Below the pieces are notes generated by a model. It was not told where the DNA came from. It saw only the letters and a list, made by a program, of their open reading frames with translations, and did not search any database. A DNA stretch of 5,826 nt from an uncultured Blautia sp. GTDB lineage: Bacteria; Bacillota; Clostridia; Lachnospirales; Lachnospiraceae. This document shows positions 1 through 5,817 of this stretch, piece by piece. Numbering within the stretch: the first letter of the stretch is position 1; each line of letters begins with the position of its first letter. Made by a program: the position numbers and the translations under genes. The stretch spans positions 1-5,826 of the forward strand of contig CAKRKL010000121.1 of NCBI GenBank assembly GCA_934358405.1, read 5' to 3'.

Positions 1-763
1 TTTTCACCTGTGCACAGGTAACTTGCAGTGTTGGAAATGCCCTTTCAAGCCGTTCTTTCATATCTTCCATAAAAATATATTCTGTACCATAATGTCCCGC
101 ATCAATAATGCAAAGGCCCTGGGCAACCGTATCAATTCCGGTATGATGATCAATGTCTCCTGTCACATACACATCTGCCCCTGCTGCCAGTACATCGGAA
201 ATCATGCTCTTGCCGGATCCGGTACAAACCGCTGCAGTCTTAACCCTCTGCTTGGGATTTCCATATACCTTTACATCTGATAGCTTCAGGTTCTTTTTGA
301 CCAGAAGTGCATATTCTCTCAGAGTCATCTCTGATGGGATTTTTCCCACACGTCCAAAGCCAACCGTCGCTCCATCCTGCTCGCCTGTAACCATGAGTAC
401 CTGTGTCTCTGATAATTCCAGATATTTCGCACTTAAATCTGCCATCCCCAGAATATCATAGTTTGTATGCATAGCATAATAGGAAATCCCACTGCGCACC
501 AGCTTCAGAAGTCTGCGCCCGGTAAAGCTGTGGTTGTTGATTTTTTTGATACCGGAAAAAATCATAGGATGGTGAGTGACTATCATATCAGCTCCCGCCT
601 CTATGGCTTCCTCAAGAGTTTCATCTGTCAGATCAAGAGCAAGAAAAACATGATTTACCTCACTCTGGTCATCTCCTGCAAGAAGGCCCACATTATCCCA
701 GTCCTCTGCAACAGCTGTAGGAAAATGTTCCTCCAGCCAGTCTGTCAGTTTATTCACTTTCAT
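1..763 (-). CDS. Nif3-like dinuclear metal center protein (YqfO/YbgI family), 3' end cut by window
   Basis: I translated this gene by hand from ATG at 763; 254 codons run off the left edge without a stop. Family signatures are visible: WDNVGL at residues 22-27, THHP at 63-66, MHTNYD at 98-103, GSGKS at 182-186 and DAGHYGTE at 221-228. By analogy with E. coli YbgI, the two-metal site would be H64, H65, D103, H224 and E228, all present. Family members form hexameric rings, but their cellular role is unsettled; a GTP cyclohydrolase I type 2 label is common and poorly supported. The long PII/CutA-like insert of Bacillus YqfO is absent, so this is the short form. Only about 10 residues are probably missing at the C-terminus. 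The start overlaps the end of trmK by 14 nt, has no clear Shine-Dalgarno sequence and has an in-frame TGA shortly upstream. Translation therefore probably depends on coupling to trmK. The family call is secure; the biochemical function is not. Confidence 0.93.
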   Translation of the reverse strand, partial: MKVNKLTDWLEEHFPTAVAEDWDNVGLLAGDDQSEVNHVFLALDLTDETLEEAIEAGADMIVTHHPMIFSGIKKINNHSFTGRRLLKLVRSGISYYAMHTNYDILGMADLSAKYLELSETQVLMVTGEQDGATVGFGRVGKIPSEMTLREYALLVKKNLKLSDVKVYGNPKQRVKTAAVCTGSGKSMISDVLAAGADVYVTGDIDHHTGIDTVAQGLCIIDAGHYGTEYIFMEDMKERLERAFPTLQVTCAQVK

Positions 764-1523
764 ATTCTGCCAGCGCCGCCTCGATCAGCTGCGCTTCCTC
801 CTTTACTTCCCGGATACGTGCCGCCACAGCCTCTGCCTGGGGAGCAGCCTGAAGCTGTTTTAAAATTGCCGTGCGGATTCGCTCTTCTTTTAAAAGATAG
901 CGGTAAAGGACCGGATTATGCTCCTTCAGAAGATATTTTCCAAAGGCCTCTTCCAGGGTATAAGGTGTCCTCATTCTCTCCGCAGCAGCCATTTCACCAC
1001 TGTCACACTGTAAAGCTAAAGCTTCTGCCTCTGAAGCTACATCGCGATAAATCTTCACCACACGCATCATAGGATAAAATTTGCCGTCTTCCTCCACCAT
1101 TTTTTCCTCTGTGATTTCCCAGCCCTGTGACTGTATAAATCTGCGAAAATGTGGAATATCAGACTGCGGCTGTAAAATCAGTTCTGAAAAAGAATCTCTC
1201 ACAGATTTTCCATCTGTGAGAATTCTTTCCATAAGGGGACCTCCCATACCTGCAATTACAAGAGTGTCCCCCTCCCCGGCCTTCAGGTTCTCAAGTCCAT
1301 CTGACAGGCGGGTCTGTATGTACTCCTCCAGTCCATATTGCAAAATATGCTCCTTTGCCCTGGAAAGAGGTCCCTTTCGTACATCCATTGCAATGGCCGA
1401 CGGAATCTTTTTCTGTTGTATCAGATACACCGGCAGATACCCGTGGTCGCAGCCCACATCTACCAGACGGTTTCCTGTTGTTACCATGTCTGCAATTGCA
1501 GACAGTCTTAAGGATAACTGCAT
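750..1523 (-). CDS. trmK: tRNA (adenine(22)-N(1))-methyltransferase TrmK
   Basis: This 257-residue protein matches the TrmK/YqfN family, which uses S-adenosylmethionine to methylate N1 of A22 in the D-arm region of some tRNAs in Gram-positive bacteria. The N-terminal Rossmann domain (about 1-155) carries the SAM motif VDVGCDHGYLP at residues 21-31, an acidic residue after the next strand (AMDV, 45-48), DGLENL at 75-80, the family-typical AGMGG at 91-95 and LQPQSD at 117-122. The C-terminal part (about 190-257) is charged and rich in Glu, Ala and Leu, as expected for the helical coiled-coil domain of this family. The start at 1523 is supported by TAAGGAG six bases upstream. The gene follows rpoD after 10 nt and overlaps the Nif3-family gene by 14 nt; B. 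subtilis also has yqfN next to yqfO downstream of sigA. It is cytoplasmic. Length and motifs are normal for the family. Confidence 0.95.
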   Translation of the reverse strand: MQLSLRLSAIADMVTTGNRLVDVGCDHGYLPVYLIQQKKIPSAIAMDVRKGPLSRAKEHILQYGLEEYIQTRLSDGLENLKAGEGDTLVIAGMGGPLMERILTDGKSVRDSFSELILQPQSDIPHFRRFIQSQGWEITEEKMVEEDGKFYPMMRVVKIYRDVASEAEALALQCDSGEMAAAERMRTPYTLEEAFGKYLLKEHNPVLYRYLLKEERIRTAILKQLQAAPQAEAVAARIREVKEEAQLIEAALAEYESE

Positions 1524-1529
1524 GTCCTA

Positions 1530-1536
1530 CTCCTTA
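1530..1536 (-). promoter_or_regulatory. trmK ribosome binding site formed partly by the rpoD stop codon
   Basis: The minus-strand sequence TAAGGAG begins with the TAA stop of rpoD and ends six bases before the trmK ATG. A ribosome terminating on rpoD therefore covers the trmK initiation region, which suggests translational coupling. Confidence 0.8.
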
Positions 1537-2661
1537 ATCCAGATAGTCCTTCAGCTTACGGCTGCGGCTTGGATGACGAAGCTTTCTAAGAGCCTTCGCC
1601 TCAATCTGACGGATTCGCTCTCTGGTAACATTAAACTCCTTACCAACCTCCTCGAGGGTTCTGGCACGTCCGTCGTCCAGTCCGAAGCGGAGGCGAAGAA
1701 CCTTCTGCTCTCTTTCTGTAAGCGTTCCAAGAACCTCTACCAGCTGCTCCTTCAGAAGGGTAAATGCAGCTGCGTCAGCCGGAACCGGAACATTGTCATC
1801 CTGAATGAAATCTCCAAGATGGCTGTCCTCCTCCTCACCGATCGGAGTCTCAAGGGAAACCGGCTCCTGGGAGATTTTCAGGATCTCGCGCACACGGTCA
1901 ACAGGCATGTCCATTTCCTCTGCAATTTCCTCCGGAGTAGGTTCACGTCCAAGCTCCTGCAGTAACTGTCTGGAAACGCGGATAAGCTTGTTGATGGTTT
2001 CAACCATATGCACCGGAATACGAATCGTACGCGCCTGGTCTGCGATTGCTCTTGTAATGGCCTGACGGATCCACCAGGTTGCATAGGTACTGAACTTATA
2101 GCCCTTGCGATAATCAAACTTTTCAACTGCCTTAATAAGACCAAGGTTTCCTTCCTGAATCAGGTCAAGAAACAGCATTCCGCGGCCAACATAACGCTTT
2201 GCAATGCTGACAACCAGACGAAGATTGGCTTCTGCCAGACGCTTCTTAGCGCTTTCATCGCCCTGCTCCATCCTCTTGGCCAGCTCAATTTCCTCTTCTG
2301 CTGAAAGAAGCGGAACCTTACCGATTTCTTTCAGATACATACGAACAGGGTCTTCAATGCTCACGCCCTCCGGAACAGACAGGTCAATTTTGTCCAGCTC
2401 AACCTCGTCTTCATCATCAAGTCCATCAATGTCCATATCATCATCCAGCATCAGATCATCTGCGCCATTATCTGTAATTCGAAGAACGTCTACGCCACTT
2501 GCTTCCAGAAAGTCAAAAATCTTGTCCATCTGTTCTGCATCCAGGGGCTGATCTTTAAAAAAGTCACTGATTTCCTGATATTCCAGGACATTTTTTTTCT
2601 TTTTTGCAAGTTCCAGAAGTTCTACCAGTTTCTCACTGAATTTGCCCATATTCATTTCCAT
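1534..2661 (-). CDS. rpoD: RNA polymerase primary sigma factor RpoD (SigA, sigma-70 group 1)
   Basis: This is the housekeeping sigma factor that directs RNA polymerase to -10/-35 promoters. From the chosen ATG it has 375 residues, close to B. subtilis SigA. Region 1.1 covers about 6-64 and is followed by a very acidic linker (about 67-93). Region 1.2 begins at [11 protein letters not shown] (104-114). Region 2 spans about 141-211, with [10 protein letters not shown] at 166-175 and the DNA-melting stretch from FDYRKGY to [11 protein letters not shown] at 182-202. Region 3 is about 220-297. Region 4 contains the helix-turn-helix [16 protein letters not shown] at 339-354 and ends with the conserved RHPSR and LKDYL. 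No essential region is missing and there is no large insert between 1.2 and 2. An ATG six codons upstream (2679) overlaps the GGAGG sequence, so I prefer 2661, which has that Shine-Dalgarno sequence 11 nt upstream. The gene lies 38 nt after dnaG, the usual arrangement in Firmicutes. Confidence 0.97.
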   Translation of the reverse strand: MEMNMGKFSEKLVELLELAKKKKNVLEYQEISDFFKDQPLDAEQMDKIFDFLEASGVDVLRITDNGADDLMLDDDMDIDGLDDEDEVELDKIDLSVPEGVSIEDPVRMYLKEIGKVPLLSAEEEIELAKRMEQGDESAKKRLAEANLRLVVSIAKRYVGRGMLFLDLIQEGNLGLIKAVEKFDYRKGYKFSTYATWWIRQAITRAIADQARTIRIPVHMVETINKLIRVSRQLLQELGREPTPEEIAEEMDMPVDRVREILKISQEPVSLETPIGEEEDSHLGDFIQDDNVPVPADAAAFTLLKEQLVEVLGTLTEREQKVLRLRFGLDDGRARTLEEVGKEFNVTRERIRQIEAKALRKLRHPSRSRKLKDYLD

Positions 2662-2672
2662 AGGTACTCTAA

Positions 2673-2677
2673 CCTCC
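2673..2677 (-). promoter_or_regulatory. rpoD ribosome binding site that decides the start codon
   Basis: GGAGG followed by a T lies 11 nt upstream of the ATG at 2661. The earlier in-frame ATG at 2679-2677 shares its G with this motif and has no close purine-rich site of its own; the nearest is AGGA about 17 nt upstream. The motif therefore supports the later start. The spacing is on the long side. Confidence 0.65.
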
Positions 2678-2699
2678 ATATAGTGTTAATATTTTATCC

Positions 2700-4493
2700 T
2701 TATTCAAAAGAAATATGCAGCTGCTGCCTTTTTCTTCCAAGCTCCTCCAGCTCCTTCTTGGCCTGCACAAGCTCCTGCAAAGCGGCCATGTCTGTGGGAT
2801 CCCAGTTTTTGTTTTTTTCTGCCAGACTTTCATTCTTAATCCGAAGGAGTGCGTCAAAAAAGGCTCTCTCCTGTTCCTCCTTCGTTTCAAGGTGAATGGT
2901 GGCATTAAACAAAGATGCTACCTCTTTCTGCTCGTCACTGTCTGTAAATGCATTCAGAAGTCTGGCAGGATTCACATCCCCCTCCTTCCGCTGATTCCAA
3001 AGCATCTCTGCCACCTCTTTATAAAGAGGAACTACAAAATCAGACGGCGTCAGATATTTCTCTGCAGTTTCAAAAATTCCCGGATAGGTTACCAGCCAGG
3101 TAAGCATCAGCTTCTGGGATTTGTCTCCTGCTTTTTCTTTCTTTCTTGCTGCCGGATCTCCTGATTTAGGCTGGATCCGCTTTTCTGCAGGAGTTCCCTT
3201 CATGGCAAGTGTGTTCACACGCTTGCGCAGGTTGTCCGCACTGATGCCGTACTTGCGGTATTCCTTTACGATTGCCTCAATATACAGGCCACGTTCCAAT
3301 TCATCGGATAGCTCCAGAAGATACTGGGCACACCGCTCAAAAAACCGGTTCTGCCCCTGTGGTTCTTCCATCTGAAATTCTCCCGCTGCAATATTCACCC
3401 GGAACATAAAGCTATCTGTAGCTGCCTCCAGTCTTTCCTCGAAGGCCCCTGCTCCTTCTGTCTTAATAAATTCGTCCGGGTCCTTGTGAGGCCGAAGATT
3501 CACCACTCTGGAATTCACTCCAGCTTCCCGAAGAATAGGAATCGCTCTTAAAGCTGCCCTTACTCCGGCTTCATCGCTATCGTACAGAAGAAGGACTTCC
3601 TGGGTATAGCGCTTCACCAGGCTGGCATGACCGGATGTAAGGGCAGTTCCAAGGGAAGCTACTGCATTGGTAAAGCCAGCCTGATGCATAGATATTACAT
3701 CCATGTAGCCCTCACACAGAATCAGATAATTTTTCCTGGTGGTCCTTGCAATATTTAAGCCGTAAAGATTGCGGCTTTTATCAAATATCTGAGTTTCCGG
3801 AGAATTCAGATATTTTGGCTTGCCATCTCCCATTACACGTCCGCCAAATCCGATCACACGGTTATTTACATCCATAATAGGAAAAATAACACGATTCCAG
3901 AACTTGTCGTACATGCCTTGCCGTTCATCCACATTGAACAGCCCGGATTCCCGCAAAAGATCATCACTGTAATTCTGAGCCTTCAGATATTTGTACAAAT
4001 CATCACTGTACTTATCCGAATAGCCAAGTCCAAACTTTTTGATAGTTTCTTCACTTAAGCCTCTTCCGGTCAGATAATCGTGAGCAGCCTTTCCATTCTC
4101 CTTGCGCAGCTGATAATAGAAATACTGTGCAGCTTTCTTATTGATTTCCAACAGAACAGCCCGTTTCTCTGCCTTCGCACGGGCAGCCTGAGAATACTCG
4201 ATCTTAGGAAGCTCTACTCCTGCACGCTCTGCCAGATGGGAAAGCGCCTCTCCAAAGGAATAATTCTCATACTGCATTACAAAATTATATACATTTCCTC
4301 CTGCTCCACAGCCGAAGCAATAATACATCTGCTTGGACGGGGTTACTGAGAAGGATGGTGTCTTCTCATTGTGAAAAGGACACAGACCAAAATAAGAATT
4401 TCCCTTTCTGGTCAGTCTCACATACTGGGATATCACATCTACAATATCATTTTTCATACGTACTTCTTCAATGATATCGTCAGAATAACGCAT
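2700..4493 (-). CDS. dnaG: DNA primase DnaG
   Basis: This 597-residue protein makes the short RNA primers for chromosome replication and acts with the replicative helicase at the fork. The N-terminal zinc-binding domain (about 1-100) has a CHC2 finger with C38, H41, C59 and C62 and the adjoining PSFSV and GGNVYNF segments. The RNA polymerase core (about 110-370) shows FWNRVIFPI at 198-206, IGFGGR at 214-219 and SPET at 231-234. Its TOPRIM part has EGYMD at 261-265 and DSDEAG at 305-310, so the metal-binding acids E261, D305 and D307 are present, followed by KDPDEF at 337-342. A Lys/Arg-rich linker (about 433-460) leads to a poorly conserved helical C-terminal domain (about 460-597), where the helicase-binding domain lies in this family. 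Length is normal. AAGGAGG lies six bases upstream of the ATG, giving a strong start. dgt ends 15 nt upstream and rpoD starts 38 nt downstream. Confidence 0.98.
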   Translation of the reverse strand: MRYSDDIIEEVRMKNDIVDVISQYVRLTRKGNSYFGLCPFHNEKTPSFSVTPSKQMYYCFGCGAGGNVYNFVMQYENYSFGEALSHLAERAGVELPKIEYSQAARAKAEKRAVLLEINKKAAQYFYYQLRKENGKAAHDYLTGRGLSEETIKKFGLGYSDKYSDDLYKYLKAQNYSDDLLRESGLFNVDERQGMYDKFWNRVIFPIMDVNNRVIGFGGRVMGDGKPKYLNSPETQIFDKSRNLYGLNIARTTRKNYLILCEGYMDVISMHQAGFTNAVASLGTALTSGHASLVKRYTQEVLLLYDSDEAGVRAALRAIPILREAGVNSRVVNLRPHKDPDEFIKTEGAGAFEERLEAATDSFMFRVNIAAGEFQMEEPQGQNRFFERCAQYLLELSDELERGLYIEAIVKEYRKYGISADNLRKRVNTLAMKGTPAEKRIQPKSGDPAARKKEKAGDKSQKLMLTWLVTYPGIFETAEKYLTPSDFVVPLYKEVAEMLWNQRKEGDVNPARLLNAFTDSDEQKEVASLFNATIHLETKEEQERAFFDALLRIKNESLAEKNKNWDPTDMAALQELVQAKKELEELGRKRQQLHISFE

Positions 4494-4499
4494 GCCTAT

Positions 4500-4506
4500 C
4501 CTCCTT
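4500..4506 (-). promoter_or_regulatory. dnaG ribosome binding site
   Basis: AAGGAGG on the minus strand is followed by six bases and then the dnaG ATG. It fills most of the 15-nt gap after the TAG stop of dgt. It is the best placed site in this operon and fixes the dnaG start at 4493. Confidence 0.85.
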
Positions 4507-4508
4507 TT

Positions 4509-5519
4509 CTAATACACTTCCCATGCTCTGGGAATAAAAATCTCCTTGAATTTCTTCATGGAGTACTGATCTGTCATGCCTGACAGCCAGTCGCATATCG
4601 CCCGGTTTTTGGGAATGTTTCTTTTCTCCACCAGGGAACGGTACTCCCTGGACATGGCTTCCGGGTGATCTATGTAATATTCATACAGCTCCGTCAGCAT
4701 TTTGATTGCCTTGGATTCTTCTTTTTTCGCTATAGGATTCAGATATACCTTCTGGAACATCTCTGAGCGCAGATCCATCAGTGCCTGCTCTACCGGTGCT
4801 GACATCTGTATAGAAGGCTGCCCGAGACTATGCTCGATCACATCATGTACAAGTGTATTCAGCCTTTCTCTTGTAGTCTGTCCAAGGAATTCCCTCAGGC
4901 TGGCTGAAATGTCATTCTCTGTGATAATTCCTGCCCGCTGTGCATCATCCATGTCGTGGTGCACATATGCGATCTTATCCGAAAAACGTACAACCTGTCC
5001 TTCCAGGGTCGATGGATTGCCGCTGGTTCGATGATTCAGTATTCCATTTCTGGTTTCCCAGGTAAGGTTCAGCCCCTCCCCGTTCTTCTCCAGCACCTCT
5101 ACCACGCGCAGGCTCTGCTGATAATGGGCAAAGCCGCCTGGATGTACCTGGTTAAGAGCAGTTTCACCGGAATGTCCAAAGGGCGTATGTCCCAGATCAT
5201 GTCCAAGTGCAATCGCCTCTACCAAATCCTCGTTCAGCTTCAGTGCTTTGGCTATGGTGCGGGCAATCTGTGAAACCTCCAGTGTGTGGGTAAGGCGATT
5301 TCTGTAATGATCCCCCTCCGGTGCCAAAAACACCTGTGTCTTATCCTTCATTCTGCGGAAAGCCTTGCTATGCAGAATCCTGTCGCGATCCCGCTGGTAT
5401 ACAGTGCGCACATCGCACTCTTCTTCCTCGCGGTCTCTTCCTCTGGACCTTCCGCTGTAGGATGCATAAGGGCTGAGCAGCTCCAGTTCTCTTTCTTCCA
5501 TGCTCTCTCTGATATTCAT
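4509..5519 (-). CDS. dgt: deoxyguanosinetriphosphate triphosphohydrolase-like HD protein (dGTPase family)
   Basis: This enzyme belongs to the HD-domain dNTP triphosphohydrolases, which cleave dNTPs to a deoxynucleoside and tripolyphosphate. From the chosen ATG it has 336 residues, typical of the short bacterial dGTPase-like group and much shorter than E. coli Dgt (about 505). The start of the fold shows QRDRDRILHSKAFRR at 42-56 and KTQVF at 60-64. The metal site is complete: H78 in RLTHT, H107-D108 in GHDLGHTPFGH (106-116, which also supplies H111 and H116), and D181 in SDKIAYVHHDMDDA (180-193). Substrate preference and allosteric control cannot be read from the sequence. A TTG six codons upstream (5537) also opens this frame, but it overlaps the GGAGG site, and related proteins begin near this MNIRE. 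It is the first gene of the operon; adjacency to dnaG suggests control of nucleotide pools beside replication priming (inference). Confidence 0.93.
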   Translation of the reverse strand: MNIRESMEERELELLSPYASYSGRSRGRDREEEECDVRTVYQRDRDRILHSKAFRRMKDKTQVFLAPEGDHYRNRLTHTLEVSQIARTIAKALKLNEDLVEAIALGHDLGHTPFGHSGETALNQVHPGGFAHYQQSLRVVEVLEKNGEGLNLTWETRNGILNHRTSGNPSTLEGQVVRFSDKIAYVHHDMDDAQRAGIITENDISASLREFLGQTTRERLNTLVHDVIEHSLGQPSIQMSAPVEQALMDLRSEMFQKVYLNPIAKKEESKAIKMLTELYEYYIDHPEAMSREYRSLVEKRNIPKNRAICDWLSGMTDQYSMKKFKEIFIPRAWEVY

Positions 5520-5530
5520 ATATCTATTAT

Positions 5531-5535
5531 CCTCC
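5531..5535 (-). promoter_or_regulatory. dgt ribosome binding site that decides the start codon
   Basis: GGAGG lies 11 nt upstream of the ATG at 5519. The alternative TTG start at 5537-5535 shares a base with this motif, which argues against that start. Motif and spacing are the same as at rpoD. Confidence 0.65.
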
Positions 5536-5573
5536 AAAGCCTGACAGGTGTACTGATAATCTTCCTCCTATTA

Positions 5574-5579
5574 ATTATA
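5574..5579 (-). promoter_or_regulatory. candidate -10 element for the dgt-dnaG-rpoD operon
   Basis: TATAAT on the minus strand is an exact -10 consensus. It would place the transcript start near 5567 and give a leader of roughly 48 nt. No good -35 sits 16-18 bp upstream; the 17-bp position reads GGAATT. TTGAAA occurs at 5597-5592 and 5614-5609, but at wrong distances (12 and 29 bp). The upstream AT-rich tract could compensate. In so AT-rich a region a chance TATAAT is quite possible. Confidence 0.35.
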
Positions 5580-5604
5580 TTCTACACAAAATTTCAAATT
5601 CCTC

Positions 5605-5648
5605 TTTTTTTCAAAAAGAAAATAAAATTTTTTAATTTTTTTCAAAAA
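5605..5648. repeat. AT-rich tract with a duplicated T7-C-A5 element
   Basis: Two identical 13-bp copies of TTTTTTTCAAAAA lie at 5605-5617 and 5636-5648, offset by 31 bp or close to three helical turns. The sequence between them is almost only A and T. In-phase A/T tracts just upstream of a -35 box usually curve DNA or act as an UP element for the polymerase alpha subunit. Here they end six bases before the tRNA promoter's TTGACA and also lie upstream of the candidate dgt promoter. The repeat is directly visible; the function is inferred. Confidence 0.5.
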
Positions 5649-5653
5649 ATGTG

Positions 5654-5682
5654 TTGACAATCCTATATCCCTTTGTTATACT
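5654..5682 (+). promoter_or_regulatory. strong vegetative (SigA-type) promoter for tRNA-Leu
   Basis: The -35 box TTGACA (5654-5659) is a perfect consensus. It is separated by exactly 17 bp from the -10 box TATACT (5677-5682), which matches five of six consensus bases. The AT-rich tract directly upstream could serve as an UP element. Transcription would start near 5689, leaving a 5' leader of about 44 nt before the tRNA that RNase P would remove. This is the class of promoter that the rpoD product in this window recognises. Confidence 0.88.
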
Positions 5683-5732
5683 GATATCCGTCGCAGCGAG
5701 AGAAAAACAAATCTCCATAAGAAATGCGATAT

Positions 5733-5817
5733 GCGGAAGTGTCGGAACTGGCAGACGAGCAAGACTAAGGATCTTGTAAGCATTGCGCTTGTGTGGGTTC
5801 AAGTCCCATCTTCCGCA
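5733..5817 (+). tRNA. tRNA-Leu, anticodon AAG
   Basis: The cloverleaf folds completely. The acceptor stem GCGGAAG (5733-5739) pairs over 7 bp with CTTCCGC (5810-5816). The D stem TCG/CGA (5742-5744 with 5756-5758) encloses a loop containing the GG pair at 5750-5751. The anticodon stem CAAGA/TCTTG (5760-5764 with 5772-5776) encloses the loop CTAAGGA, giving T33, anticodon AAG at 5767-5769 and G37. The long variable arm TAAGC/GCTTG (5777-5781 with 5787-5791) makes it class II. The T arm has GTGGG/CCCAT around the loop TTCAAGT (5798-5804). The discriminator is A, as expected for leucine and unlike serine. CCA is not encoded (ATGT follows), so a CCA-adding enzyme must finish it. A34 is unusual for bacteria. 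No terminator is seen before the window ends nine bases later, so more tRNA genes may follow. Confidence 0.95.

Noticed and set aside
206..220. GSGKS in the Nif3-family protein, resembling an ATP-binding P-loop
   Set aside because: The glycine five residues before the GK is a valine, so this is not a Walker A motif. A Gly/Ser turn at this position is usual in the family.
467..1072. Plus-strand frame of 201 codons opposite the Nif3-family gene and trmK
   Set aside because: Both minus-strand genes are motif-supported and continuous here; the plus-strand product resembles no family I know.
1081..1965. Plus-strand open frame of 294 codons opposite trmK and rpoD
   Set aside because: It crosses two confidently identified minus-strand genes, has no family features and no promoter, and is explained as a reverse-strand shadow.
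2204..2551. Plus-strand frame encoding a Ser-rich protein
   Set aside because: The serine runs come from the complement of the Asp/Glu codons in the acidic linker of RpoD.
2680..2712. Possible separate rpoD promoter in the dnaG-rpoD gap
   Set aside because: The best -35-like TTGAAT has no reasonable -10 at 16-18 bp; the sequence is simply AT-rich. A weak internal promoter cannot be excluded.
5286..5657. Plus-strand reading frame of 123 codons reaching from dgt into the intergenic region
   Set aside because: It is mostly antisense to dgt, has a low-complexity Ile/Phe/Lys end from the AT-rich tract, and runs into the tRNA promoter.
5691..5699. TCGCAGCGA inverted repeat near the tRNA transcript start
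   Set aside because: Four-base arms around one base cannot form a hairpin, and the motif is short enough to occur by chance.
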